Shown: positions 16,226 through 24,033, numbered from the stretch's first letter. The stretch: DNA of 49,042 bases from Pseudomonas fluorescens (GCF_018614775.1 NZ_JAGGOF010000072.1:1-49042), one strand, 5' to 3'. Numbers and translations are program-made. The notes: a model not told the origin generated them from the letters alone.

Positions 16226-17551
16226 ATGCTCGAAGTCAGTACGTCACGTCGTCTGCTCGTGGTTGATCCCTGCGATGATTGTCATCGCCTGTTGCCTGGG
16301 CTGCGCTCCATTGGCTGGAATGTGGACAGTTGTGCCCTCGAGCATGCCGGCGATCGAACCTGCGATGTTGGTCTCTTGCGGTTGCAGCCTTTCCATCTGG
16401 AGCGCCCGGAAGCGGTCAAGGAGCTGATCAGCCGTAGCGGCACCGAATGGATCGCAGTGCTTAGCCCAGAGGTGTTGCGCCTGCAGAACGTCGGTGATTT
16501 TGTCTGCGAATGGTTTTTCGACTTCCATACCTTGCCCTTCGATGTGTCACGGGTCCAGGTGACCCTGGGGCGGGCGTTTGGCATGGCCCGGCTGCGCGGG
16601 CAGGGCTCGATTCACATTGATCAGCCCGAGCATGAGTTGCTGGGTGACAGCCGGCCGATCCGGGAACTGCGCAAACTGTTGAGCAAGCTGGCGCCTGCCG
16701 AGTCACCGGTATTGATCCGAGGCGAAAGCGGCACCGGCAAGGAGCTGGTGGCGCGGACCCTGCATTTTCAGTCCCATCGTCGCAGCAAACCGTTCATTGC
16801 GATCAACTGCGGCGCCATCCCGGAGCATTTGATCCAGTCCGAGTTGTTCGGGCATGAGAAGGGCGCTTTCACCGGTGCTCACCAGCGTAAGGTCGGGCGG
16901 ATCGAGGCGGCCCACGGCGGTACGCTGTTTCTCGATGAAATCGGCGATTTGCCATTGGAACTACAGGCCAACCTGCTGCGTTTTCTGCAGGAAAAGCACG
17001 TTGAGCGGGTCGGTGGCAGCCAGCCGATCGCCGTCGATGTACGAATCCTGGCCGCCACCCATGTGAACCTCGAGGCCGCCATCGAGCACAAGCGTTTTCG
17101 CGAAGACTTGTACTATCGCTTGAACGTGTTGCAGGTAGTCATGGCGCCGCTGCGTGAACGCCACGGTGACCTGGCGATGCTGGCCAGCCACTTTTCCCAT
17201 TTCTATAGCCAGGAAACCGGCCGCCGCCCCCGCAGTTTCAGCGAGGACGCGTTGGTAGCGATGGGCATGCATGACTGGCCGGGCAATGTGCGCGAGTTGG
17301 CCAACCGTGTCCGGCGTGGGCTGGTGCTGGCCGAAGGTCGACAGATCGAAGCCCGCGACCTGGGCCTCGCCAGCCAGCACGGGGTTGTCGCCCCGATGGG
17401 CACCCTCGAAGACTACAAGACCCGCGCCGAGCGCCAGGCTCTGAGTGATGTGCTCAACCGCCACAGCGACAACCTCAGCGTGGCGGCCCGGGTGCTGGGC
17501 GTCTCCCGGCCGACGTTCTATCGGTTGTTGCACAAGCATCAGATCCGCTAG
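16226..17551 (+). CDS. Sigma-54-dependent activator with degenerate receiver
   Basis: A 441-residue bacterial enhancer-binding protein. The N-terminal part (1-120) resembles a FleQ/VpsR-type receiver: it opens RRLLVVDPCDDCH, but the usual phosphoacceptor Asp position reads VGLLRLQ, so phosphorylation is unlikely. The AAA+ domain has Walker A GESGTGKE (166-173), the sigma-54 contact loop GAFTGA (213-218), Walker B GGTLFLDEIG, and WPGNVREL. A C-terminal Fis-type HTH (VAARVLGVSRPTFYRLLHKH) binds DNA. The start at 16226 has AAGGA upstream. It is convergent with fapF and is the obvious candidate activator of the sigma-54 promoter seen before fapA; that link is inferred. Confidence 0.92.
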   Translation: MLEVSTSRRLLVVDPCDDCHRLLPGLRSIGWNVDSCALEHAGDRTCDVGLLRLQPFHLERPEAVKELISRSGTEWIAVLSPEVLRLQNVGDFVCEWFFDFHTLPFDVSRVQVTLGRAFGMARLRGQGSIHIDQPEHELLGDSRPIRELRKLLSKLAPAESPVLIRGESGTGKELVARTLHFQSHRRSKPFIAINCGAIPEHLIQSELFGHEKGAFTGAHQRKVGRIEAAHGGTLFLDEIGDLPLELQANLLRFLQEKHVERVGGSQPIAVDVRILAATHVNLEAAIEHKRFREDLYYRLNVLQVVMAPLRERHGDLAMLASHFSHFYSQETGRRPRSFSEDALVAMGMHDWPGNVRELANRVRRGLVLAEGRQIEARDLGLASQHGVVAPMGTLEDYKTRAERQALSDVLNRHSDNLSVAARVLGVSRPTFYRLLHKHQIR

Positions 17552-17567
17552 TACTGACCTTGACAAC

Positions 17568-17666
17568 CCTTGTGGGAGCGAGCCTGCTCGCGATGGCGGA
17601 GCATCAGAGAGATTGCACTGTCTGACACGCCGCCATCGCGAGCAGGCTCGCTCCCACAGGTTTTTT
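17568..17666. repeat. REPIN followed by T6, likely terminator of the activator gene
   Basis: The arms GTGGGAGCGAGCCTGCTCGC and GCGAGCAGGCTCGCTCCCAC flank a spacer of about 45 bases. TTTTTT at 17661-17666 follows the second arm on the plus strand. The element sits between the convergent activator and fapF genes, so it can end the activator transcript and perhaps oppose read-through from fapF. Confidence 0.88.
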
Positions 17667-17685
17667 GCGAGCCCTTTATCCCGCG

Positions 17686-18969
17686 TTAGAAGTAATACGG
17701 AAACTTCAAACTGAAGGTGAAGTCCGGCGCATCGTCGGTAAGCCCGATGGACAGGTTCGGCACGATGGTCAGGTTGTCGGTGGCGGCGACGGTCATGCCG
17801 ATGTTGAAGTAGCCGGCGTTGGCATCGCTGGACACCACCGATTGCCAATCCCCGCCATTCTCCTTGAGTTTGCTTTTCCTCTGGACGAGGTCGGAGACCG
17901 AGAACGACATGCTCATCTTCTCGTTCAGGGCAAAGGCAATGCCTGCACCGATCTGGAAGCTGTCGCCGATCTGCACTTTGCCCGGGGTCTTCTGGTTGAC
18001 CGTGGAGCTGATGTCGTCGAACGACTCTTCAAGGTTATGGGTGTAGGAGAGGCTGCCGAACAGCACGGCCGGGTCAAAGGTCTTGACCAGCGACAGCCCT
18101 GGCGTGATCGACCACACACCGTTGCCGGTGGGCAGGTCTTCAGGCACGAACAGGTTGGTGTTGGCCTGGGACTGGCGCAGCTTGATGCCGAACGGTTCCT
18201 TGCCGGTGGGCGCCTTGATGCGCAGGGTGACCACCGCGTCCGGGCTGTTGACCGACTCATCCATGAACTTGTAGGCGATACCGAAGTTGACGTCGCCGAT
18301 GGTGGGATCGCGGGTCACGGTTTCTTCGCTGGTCACCCCGGCGGCCCCTTGATTGGCGCCGCCCGATTGGTAGGTGGATTCGCGGTAGACCACCGGTACG
18401 TTGAGGTCGAACTGCCAGCGATTATCGAAGTTGTAGCGGCCGGTGAGGTCCAGCGTCCAGGTGTCGGCCTTGATCCGGTCGAGGTTGATGTTGCCGAGGA
18501 AGATCGAGTCCAGGGCCAGAAAACCATTGAGGATCAGTTGCCGGGTGTCGTAGCGCGAATAGGTCACGCCGGTTTCGAAGCTGAATTTGCCGCCGCCGAA
18601 GAAGCCACTGGCCTCGTCGTAGAGGTTGGAAACGCTTTGCGCCGGTTGAGAATCGCCAGCCAGGGATTGGCCGTAGCCGCTGCCCCCGGCGGTTGCCGTA
18701 CCGGCGCCGGCAACGCCCTGGTTGCCTTTCAAGTCGGCGGGGGATTTGGCCAGGCGCTTGGGCGCCGGGGTGGTGGGCTGGTCCTCGACCTGGCGAACCC
18801 GCTGTTCGAGTACCGCCAAGGCCTTTTGCTGGACCTCGTAGCGTTGCTTGAGTTCGAGGAGTTCCTGTTTCAGGGCCTCGATGTCCGCATCCGGCGCTGC
18901 GTGCAGCAAGGTGGCCGGGAACAACGTGCTCAAACACATCACAGCGCGCAACGATACGGATCGATACAT
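17686..18969 (-). CDS. fapF: FapF, outer-membrane amyloid export channel
   Basis: A 427-residue secreted protein. A signal peptide (about 1-24, ending LHA) precedes a coiled coil (IEALKQELLELKQRYEVQQKALAVLEQRVRQVE), a Gly/Pro-rich linker, and a beta-barrel with alternating aromatic strands ending in FPYYF, the terminal Phe typical of Bam substrates. This is the layout of the Fap transporter, in which a trimeric coiled-coil plug gates a 12-strand barrel that exports FapB, FapC and FapE. It is the last gene of the fap operon. The weak GGGACGG site before the ATG fits a lower expression level. Confidence 0.93.
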   Translation of the reverse strand: MYRSVSLRAVMCLSTLFPATLLHAAPDADIEALKQELLELKQRYEVQQKALAVLEQRVRQVEDQPTTPAPKRLAKSPADLKGNQGVAGAGTATAGGSGYGQSLAGDSQPAQSVSNLYDEASGFFGGGKFSFETGVTYSRYDTRQLILNGFLALDSIFLGNINLDRIKADTWTLDLTGRYNFDNRWQFDLNVPVVYRESTYQSGGANQGAAGVTSEETVTRDPTIGDVNFGIAYKFMDESVNSPDAVVTLRIKAPTGKEPFGIKLRQSQANTNLFVPEDLPTGNGVWSITPGLSLVKTFDPAVLFGSLSYTHNLEESFDDISSTVNQKTPGKVQIGDSFQIGAGIAFALNEKMSMSFSVSDLVQRKSKLKENGGDWQSVVSSDANAGYFNIGMTVAATDNLTIVPNLSIGLTDDAPDFTFSLKFPYYF

Positions 18970-19014
18970 GAAGATGCCGTCCCTATTTGCCCAGTGGTCA
19001 AAACGCAGCGTAGT

Positions 19015-19761
19015 TCAATAACCTAGGTTGCGTAGGCCCCTGAGTTGAGTCAGGTTGCAGTCCAGTGCCCCGGCACTGGCGCCGTTATTATTGAGCACCA
19101 CGTTGAGCTGCGTCATGTTGTTGACCAGGTTGCTGTTGCCCAGCAGGCGGGTGTTTTGCAGCAAGCCGCCCTGGGCCACCTGTTGCAGGGTGCTGCCCTG
19201 GTTATGACTGGCCTGGATCGCCATCTGCACACCGCTGCCCGTGGCGGTGACCGCGACACTGCCGGCGGCGTTGCTGCCGCTGATGGTCTGGCCATGGGTC
19301 AGCAGTTGGCCCTGCGAGGGCGTCAGTGCGGGGGCGAGGTTGCTCTCCTTCACATTGATGTCGACGTTGTTGTAGGCGATGTTGCCGTCGCCGGCAGCGC
19401 GCACGCTTTGGGTCACGCCCTGGCTCGTGCCGAGGCCTGCGCCGCCGGTAATGTTGCCGCTGCCCTGATCCGGGACGCTGCCATTGCCGGTCTGTTTGAG
19501 GGTGGAGACATAGAACTCGGGTTTGACGGTGGCGGCCTGGATCTGCATGGAGCTGGTGGCGCCGATCAGGTCACCGCTGGCGTTGCGCCAGGTGCTGGTC
19601 ATGACAACGCCGAAGCTGATGATCCGACCTGGCATGACATACCGACCGCGTAGCTCGGAGAGCTCCTGGTCCTTGACCTCGATGGGTTTGAATCCGGCAT
19701 GGGCATAGCCCGAGGCTGTCGCGGCCAGGCAGGCCAGCGTCAGCCAGTGTGACGTTTTCAT
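19015..19761 (-). CDS. fapE: FapE, minor fibre component or export factor
   Basis: A 248-residue secreted protein with a signal peptide ending YAHA. The rest is Asn, Gln and Gly rich with strand-like repeats such as NIAYNNVDINVKESN, QNTRLLGNSNLVNNMTQLNVVLNNN, and a C-terminal NLTQLRGLRNLGY. In Pseudomonas Fap systems FapE is a minor component of extracellular fibres and is needed for efficient biogenesis. GGGAGC precedes the ATG. It lies between fapD and fapF. Confidence 0.9.
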   Translation of the reverse strand: MKTSHWLTLACLAATASGYAHAGFKPIEVKDQELSELRGRYVMPGRIISFGVVMTSTWRNASGDLIGATSSMQIQAATVKPEFYVSTLKQTGNGSVPDQGSGNITGGAGLGTSQGVTQSVRAAGDGNIAYNNVDINVKESNLAPALTPSQGQLLTHGQTISGSNAAGSVAVTATGSGVQMAIQASHNQGSTLQQVAQGGLLQNTRLLGNSNLVNNMTQLNVVLNNNGASAGALDCNLTQLRGLRNLGY

Positions 19762-19821
19762 GTGGTGCTCCCGGAGCGTCCTGCTCCTTTTTTGTATTTA
19801 TTGCTGGCAGTGGGGCGGCGA

Positions 19822-20502
19822 TTAGAAAAAGTCGCTCTGTATGAAGCCGAAATCCATCAATTCTGCATCCCTGACCGGGTTGAACCCGTCCAGTTTGTTG
19901 CGTGCGGTCAGCGGCTGCGGAGGGCTGCGCAATGCATTGGTCTTGTCATAACCCGGGCCGACGATGGCAAAGACGATACCGTTCCAGCCCTTGACGAAAT
20001 CTTCATGGGCGTAGCGTTTATGGCCCAGCACCGGGTCAGCGATGTAGACCCATTGCTTGTCGGCTCGCTGCAACACCACGAAGTGCTTGTAGCCGCGTAT
20101 TTCCATCAGGACCACCACCGGAATCGTCACGGCTTCGAGTTTCTCGGCCGGTATCCGGTAGCCGCGGGCGCGCATGCCGATGGTTTCCACATAGCGTTTC
20201 ATGTCCAGCATGGAAAACCCTTGGGTGCGCACCAGGTGTTGATCGGCATTGACCAGCATGCCCTTGATGACATGCTCTTCATCGACATCCAGCCAATAGG
20301 CTTGGCGCAGCACCGTGGCCAGCGCGGCGGCACCGCAGCTGAAATCGGTTTTCTGCTCGACGATGTCACTGAACTTGCGCTCGCGCAGGCTTTGCACCGG
20401 TTTGAAGACCAGCATGCCGCCAGGCAGGGCGGCGACCGGCATTTGCGCGGCCTCGGTCACGCAAGCCATGCAGAGCAGCAGGGAGAGGGCAGTCGCACGC
20501 AT
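19822..20502 (-). CDS. fapD: FapD, C39-like peptidase of the amyloid operon
   Basis: A 226-residue protein with a signal peptide of about 19 residues and a papain-like C39 fold. C56 lies in DFSCGAAALATVLRQ, H140 in RGYKHFVVLQR, and D156 in YIADPVLG. The same domain processes bacteriocin leaders in ABC transporters, but FapD is periplasmic and stands alone. It is thought to process or quality-control Fap subunits or FapF; the target is not certain. The start MRATALSLLL is chosen over an upstream ATG at 20562 because the signal peptide begins there. An intrinsic terminator separates it from fapC. Confidence 0.92.
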   Translation of the reverse strand: MRATALSLLLCMACVTEAAQMPVAALPGGMLVFKPVQSLRERKFSDIVEQKTDFSCGAAALATVLRQAYWLDVDEEHVIKGMLVNADQHLVRTQGFSMLDMKRYVETIGMRARGYRIPAEKLEAVTIPVVVLMEIRGYKHFVVLQRADKQWVYIADPVLGHKRYAHEDFVKGWNGIVFAIVGPGYDKTNALRSPPQPLTARNKLDGFNPVRDAELMDFGFIQSDFF

Positions 20503-20529
20503 GATCGATACGCCTTGTTGGAACCCTGG

Positions 20530-20555
20530 AAAAGAAGCCCCGTTTCCGGGGCTTC
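20530..20555 (-). terminator. Intrinsic terminator between fapC and fapD
   Basis: On the minus strand a 9-bp perfect stem GAAGCCCCG/CGGGGCTTC closed by a GAAA tetraloop is followed by TTTT. It begins 13 bases after the fapC stop and ends 27 bases before the fapD start. It should stop part of the transcripts after the fibre-subunit genes and so lower fapDEF expression relative to fapABC. Confidence 0.85.
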
Positions 20556-20568
20556 GTTTCATGCGCGT

Positions 20569-21549
20569 CTACATGCAGGCTTTGCAACCTGCAGCGATGG
20601 ACAGCGAGTTGCTCTGCTGGTTACCCACGCCGGCCGACACGTTGGCACCGCCGTTACCGGAGAAGCCGTTCATGGAGTTGTTCATCGTGGCGTTGTTGAT
20701 CACAGGGTTTTTCCAGCCATCGCGGGTCAACACTTGTTGAGTGTTGCTGCCGGCGAGGTCGAACGTGCCCACGGCGGAGAACTTGAACTTGTCGTCGTCG
20801 TGGCCGCCGCCATAACCGCCATTTCTGTTGTCCCAGCCGCCATGGTCGTCGCCTTCGGAAGTACCGCTGCCCTTGGCCTTGAACGTACCGGAAGCCTTGT
20901 AGGTGCTGGTAAGGGTGTCGGTTTTGTAGGTCCGCACGCCTTTGTTGTCCACTTCCAGGCCGGTGGAAGTCTGGTCGGCCGCGGCAGAGGCGGTTGCGAC
21001 ACGGCCGCCGGAAACGGCGATGGCCAGGTTGTTTTTCTGTTGGTTGAAGTTGCCGGCGGTCACGTTGATGCCGATGTTGCCGGAGCCATTGTTGCCTGCG
21101 TTGGTGAGCGAGGCGTTGTTCTGGGTCGAGTTGTTTTTGACGGAGTTGTTGTTATTGACCTGGGTGGCGCTGGACATGGCGACAGCGGAGCCGAAGATGA
21201 AGCTCTCGTCAGCGGTGGCCAGGGCGGCGGCGTTGTCCTGCTGGTTACCGTCGCCAGCCGCGACGTTGGCACCCATGTTGCCGTTGCTGCCATTGAGCGA
21301 GTCCTTGGCGTCAGCGGTGTTTTTGGTGGCCTGGTTGGTTACCACGTTGCCGTCGCTGTTCTGTTCATCCAGCACCGTGGCCGCAGACCCGGCCGTGATG
21401 GCGAGCTGCTCCTGCCAGGTGGGTCCTTTCGGACCATGGTCGCCATGTCCGTGGCCGTGATTGTTATCGTTGCCACCGGCCTGTGCGGCCATAGCCATGA
21501 CAGCGGCGAGAGCGAAAACCAATGGTTTGAGTGCCATTGTAGGTTTCAT
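20569..21549 (-). CDS. fapC: FapC, major functional-amyloid subunit
   Basis: A 326-residue secreted protein with a signal peptide ending AAQA. The His/Gly-rich start is followed by three imperfect amyloid repeats at about residues 72-112, 131-169 and 282-318, each with a core like GNxGxNVxAGxxNQQ. A long variable linker (about 170-280, rich in Gly, Asp, Lys and Thr) separates repeats 2 and 3. It ends GCKACM, the C-terminal CxxC seen in Fap subunits. FapC forms the bulk of Pseudomonas amyloid fibres in biofilm. A strong AAGGAG site precedes the ATG, and a terminator follows the gene. Confidence 0.93.
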   Translation of the reverse strand: MKPTMALKPLVFALAAVMAMAAQAGGNDNNHGHGHGDHGPKGPTWQEQLAITAGSAATVLDEQNSDGNVVTNQATKNTADAKDSLNGSNGNMGANVAAGDGNQQDNAAALATADESFIFGSAVAMSSATQVNNNNSVKNNSTQNNASLTNAGNNGSGNIGINVTAGNFNQQKNNLAIAVSGGRVATASAAADQTSTGLEVDNKGVRTYKTDTLTSTYKASGTFKAKGSGTSEGDDHGGWDNRNGGYGGGHDDDKFKFSAVGTFDLAGSNTQQVLTRDGWKNPVINNATMNNSMNGFSGNGGANVSAGVGNQQSNSLSIAAGCKACM

Positions 21550-21611
21550 GGTGTTTCTCCTTGCTTGTCGTTGGTTAAGTGTCAGTACTTTCTTACGCGC
21601 ACTGCGCCGGA

Positions 21612-22190
21612 TCAGTCAGCGACCCGGATGCTCAGGGTGTTAGCCATGCGGTTCCCCACCCCGGCACTCTGGTTCACCTGAATCACCCCTCGGCTGCCGG
21701 TGAAGGCCTGGTCGCTGGTCACGACCTGGCGGCTGCCGGTTGGGGCGCCAGTTGCTCCTGAGTTCGGTAGCAACGCCACGTTCTGTTGGGAAAGAACGCT
21801 GTCGTCGATGCTCTGCGGATGGGCACTGATGCCCACCCGCATGACATTGGCCATCTGGTTGTTGGCCCCGGCAGACTGGTTGACGCCCAGTACCCCGTTG
21901 CCGTTGGTGAATGAGTGGCCGCCGATGCGGGCGGTGGCGTCCATGGATGGATCGGCCGGTGTGTCGAGCCGCTGGCGCACGTCGGTGGTGGCCTGTGCAT
22001 CGGTACCAATGGCGATCGCGCGGGTGTTGGTCTGTTGGGTCTGTTCGCCCGCCGCCTGGTTGACGTTGAAGTTGCCGGTGTAATGGCCGCCGGAATTCTG
22101 CAGGTTGGCGTTGTTGATCACTGCCACACCCGGGTCGGCGAGGGCCATGGGCGAGCCGAGCAGGGCGAGCAGAAGCAGGGCAGGCTTCAT
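21612..22190 (-). CDS. fapB: FapB, minor/nucleating amyloid subunit
   Basis: A 192-residue secreted protein with a signal peptide MKPALLLLALLGSPMALA. Three amyloid-type repeats are visible: NSGGHYTGNFNVNQAAGEQ, NGNGVLGVNQSAGANNQ and GSRGVIQVNQSAGVGNRMAN. The repeats are shorter and closer together than in FapC, and no terminal CxxC is present. FapB is thought to nucleate FapC fibre growth, as CsgB does for curli. It starts one base after the fapA stop (TGA G ATG), so the two are translationally coupled. Confidence 0.92.
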   Translation of the reverse strand: MKPALLLLALLGSPMALADPGVAVINNANLQNSGGHYTGNFNVNQAAGEQTQQTNTRAIAIGTDAQATTDVRQRLDTPADPSMDATARIGGHSFTNGNGVLGVNQSAGANNQMANVMRVGISAHPQSIDDSVLSQQNVALLPNSGATGAPTGSRQVVTSDQAFTGSRGVIQVNQSAGVGNRMANTLSIRVAD

Positions 22191-22191
22191 C

Positions 22192-22638
22192 TCATTGACC
22201 TCCGGCCAGCCGGCCCAGCGGGGCCAGGCCCGAACTGAGCGAGCGGTTGATGGTGCCGGAGATCGCGCCACCGCTGCCGCCGCCATGACCGGCGCCCATG
22301 CCGGGCATGCCGTTGGGGTTGGTCACCACGTTCAGGCCCTGCACGCCGGTATTGGTGTTGACGGTATTGCGGATCGACGAGCCGCTGGCAACGCCGGCGA
22401 ATTCGCCGTCGCTCAGTTCGGTGCTGGTGGTCGCTTGGTGGATGCGGTCGGACGGGTTGGCATTGACGGTGGTCGGGAAGGGGTCTTTGCCGCCGTTGCG
22501 ACCGATGGGAATGGGTTGCACGTCACGGCTGAGCACGATGACGCCGTTGCCTTCGGCCTGTACTGGCAGGCTGAGCGTCGCGCTGGCGGCGCAGCTGATC
22601 AACAGCAGACAGGTCAAACTTCTATCGAAAGTCCCCAC
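22192..22638 (-). CDS. fapA: FapA, chaperone-like protein of the amyloid operon
   Basis: A 148-residue secreted protein. The GTG start at 22638 is chosen because GAAGGAA lies 8-10 bases upstream and a signal peptide (RSLTCLLLISCAASATLSLPVQA) follows directly. The frame is open further upstream, but that part contains the sigma-54 promoter. The mature part is Asn, Gly and Ser rich (SIRNTVNTNTGVQGLNVVTN, then a GHGGGSGG stretch), with no clear fold. In Pseudomonas fapA deletion changes fibre composition, so it is regarded as a chaperone or regulator of FapB/FapC. First gene of the operon. Confidence 0.88.
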   Translation of the reverse strand: MGTFDRSLTCLLLISCAASATLSLPVQAEGNGVIVLSRDVQPIPIGRNGGKDPFPTTVNANPSDRIHQATTSTELSDGEFAGVASGSSIRNTVNTNTGVQGLNVVTNPNGMPGMGAGHGGGSGGAISGTINRSLSSGLAPLGRLAGGQ

Positions 22639-22695
22639 GGCGGCGATTCCTTCTTCGGTGGGCTGGCCTTGGTCCAGCGTTGCGAAGTGGGGAAT

Positions 22696-22711
22696 AGCAG
22701 GTGTTGTGCCG
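22696..22711 (-). promoter_or_regulatory. Sigma-54 (-24/-12) promoter of fapA
   Basis: The minus strand reads CGGCACAACACCTGCT. GG and GC are separated by exactly the 12-base step of the consensus TGGCACG-N4-TTGC; GGCAC is intact and TGC of the -12 box is kept. Transcription would begin near 22685, giving a leader of about 47 bases to the GTG. The adjacent sigma-54 activator gene fits. Confidence 0.75.
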
Positions 22712-22772
22712 TGTTTTGAAATGCCCTTTATTTCAATGAGTTGTTTGCAGGCGAGCGGCAACGGCAGCGGCA

Positions 22773-22794
22773 CCTGTTTCAACGCTGAAACAGG
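22773..22794. promoter_or_regulatory. Palindromic enhancer (UAS) candidate upstream of fapA
   Basis: A perfect 9-bp inverted repeat CCTGTTTCA-N4-TGAAACAGG, centred about 98 bases upstream of the predicted fapA start point. This is the form and distance of an enhancer-binding-protein site. Half-sites TGTTTCA recur at 22857-22863 and 22930-22936. Confidence 0.65.
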
Positions 22795-22933
22795 GGTTAT
22801 GGCGATAAGCCTGCTTCCCATCATTACAGGGCTCTGGATCCAGCCTTTTAGGAAGGTGTTTCAGAAGCTTGACAGTCTCCATGACAGTTGGGTGGGACGG
22901 CTTTGGATCCGGGGTTGGCGCGCAGCCGCTGTT

Positions 22934-23473
22934 TCAGCAGTGGTACACATTACCTTGCAGTAGCTGAATAACGGCCGCGAACACCCGTTCGCGACGTTGC
23001 GCCCAATCGCCTTCGATCACTTGGTAACGCTGCTGATGCCGGACCAGCCAAAGCTCGGTTGCGTGGAAGAACGCCATCCGCTCCGAGAGTTCGGGCTGGC
23101 AGCGCAAACCGTCGCCGGTCCATTCGACCTGTTCGGGGCTGAGCAGCAGATGCAGGTCGTAATCACGGCTCAGCAAGGCGGGTTCGAGCCAGTCCGGGCA
23201 GTCGCCGAACAGGGTCTGGCTCCAGAGAATGTTGCTCAACAAGTGTGTGTCGAGGATCAACAAGGCGGGCTGGCGGGCTCGCGCGGCGTCCTCCCAGGCC
23301 AATTGCCCAGTGGCGATCTCGCTGATGTCGGCCAGGCAGGTATCGCGCGGGTTCTGTTCCATGAAATGGCGCACGTACTCGTCCACCCGCAGGCCGCCAA
23401 AGTGCGCCTGCAACTGCGCCGCCAGCCAGCTCTTGCCGCTGGATTCCGGGCCGGTCAGCACCAGTACCTTCAT
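22934..23473 (-). CDS. NadR-like nicotinamide riboside kinase
   Basis: A 179-residue P-loop protein with Walker A TGPESSGKSWLAAQL and DEYVRHFMEQNPRD, as in the ribosylnicotinamide kinase domain of NadR. The region LLILDTHLLSNILWSQTLFGDCPDWLE matches the same family. The NMN adenylyltransferase and helix-turn-helix parts of E. coli NadR are absent, so this is a kinase-only form. It starts in the pnuC stop (ATGA overlap), so uptake and phosphorylation of nicotinamide riboside are coupled. Its 3' end abuts the fapA control region. Confidence 0.87.
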   Translation of the reverse strand: MKVLVLTGPESSGKSWLAAQLQAHFGGLRVDEYVRHFMEQNPRDTCLADISEIATGQLAWEDAARARQPALLILDTHLLSNILWSQTLFGDCPDWLEPALLSRDYDLHLLLSPEQVEWTGDGLRCQPELSERMAFFHATELWLVRHQQRYQVIEGDWAQRRERVFAAVIQLLQGNVYHC

Positions 23474-24033
23474 GCGCGCAAGGCCGGATCAGTGCGCCAC
23501 TCCCGCCAACCTTGCACGGCCAGCAGGGTGAACAGGGCGTATAGCGCGGCAGTCAGGAGCAGGCCCTTGTAGATGAACAGGCCGACGAAAATCGTGTCCA
23601 GCGCGATCCACAGCGGCCAGCATTGCAGGCGTTTTTGCGCCATCCACCACTGGGCGACGAGGCTGAAGCCGGTGAGTGCGGCGTCGAGCCAGGGTTGGGC
23701 GGCGTCGGTCCAATGGGCCATGGCAGCGCCCAACAGGAGGCTGCCCATCGCGCCGATGCTCAGGCCGAACAACACCGAAGGCGCGCCCAGGCGGGTGACC
23801 TGGCGGCCGTCGTGATGCTGCCCGGCGCGGGTCCACTGCCACCAGCCGTAGAGTTGCAGCACGGCGTAGATGACCTGCAGCAACATGTCCGAGTACAGCT
23901 TCACCGCGTAGAAAATCCAGCTGTACAGCACCACCATGACCAGGCCGATCGGCCAGCACCAAGGGTTCTGTTTGACGGTCAACCAGACAGCAATGACGCC
24001 GAGGGCTGCGGCAAACAGTTCAAGCCCGGACAT
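23470..24033 (-). CDS. pnuC: PnuC, nicotinamide riboside transporter
   Basis: A 187-residue membrane protein with six to seven hydrophobic segments. The PnuC signature region WCWPIGLVMVVLYSWIFY and YAVLQLYGWWQW are clear, with a second-half match CWPLWIALDTIFVGLFIYKG. PnuC mediates facilitated diffusion of nicotinamide riboside, trapped by a kinase. The overlapping kinase gene supports this substrate rather than thiamine (PnuT). AAGG lies before the ATG. A REPIN lies upstream. Confidence 0.92.
   Translation of the reverse strand: MSGLELFAAALGVIAVWLTVKQNPWCWPIGLVMVVLYSWIFYAVKLYSDMLLQVIYAVLQLYGWWQWTRAGQHHDGRQVTRLGAPSVLFGLSIGAMGSLLLGAAMAHWTDAAQPWLDAALTGFSLVAQWWMAQKRLQCWPLWIALDTIFVGLFIYKGLLLTAALYALFTLLAVQGWREWRTDPALRA

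Noticed and set aside
17665..19026. Long plus-strand frame opposite fapF
   Set aside because: The fapF product has signal peptide, coiled coil and barrel; the opposite frame shows none of these.
19762..21681. Long plus-strand frame of 639 codons across fapC and fapD
   Set aside because: It spans three genes on the other strand and is an antisense shadow of their biased codons.
22639..22824. N-terminal extension of fapA to an ATG at 22824
   Set aside because: The extension has no signal peptide at its start and covers the -24/-12 promoter and palindrome; the GTG at 22638 has a Shine-Dalgarno and leads straight into a signal peptide.
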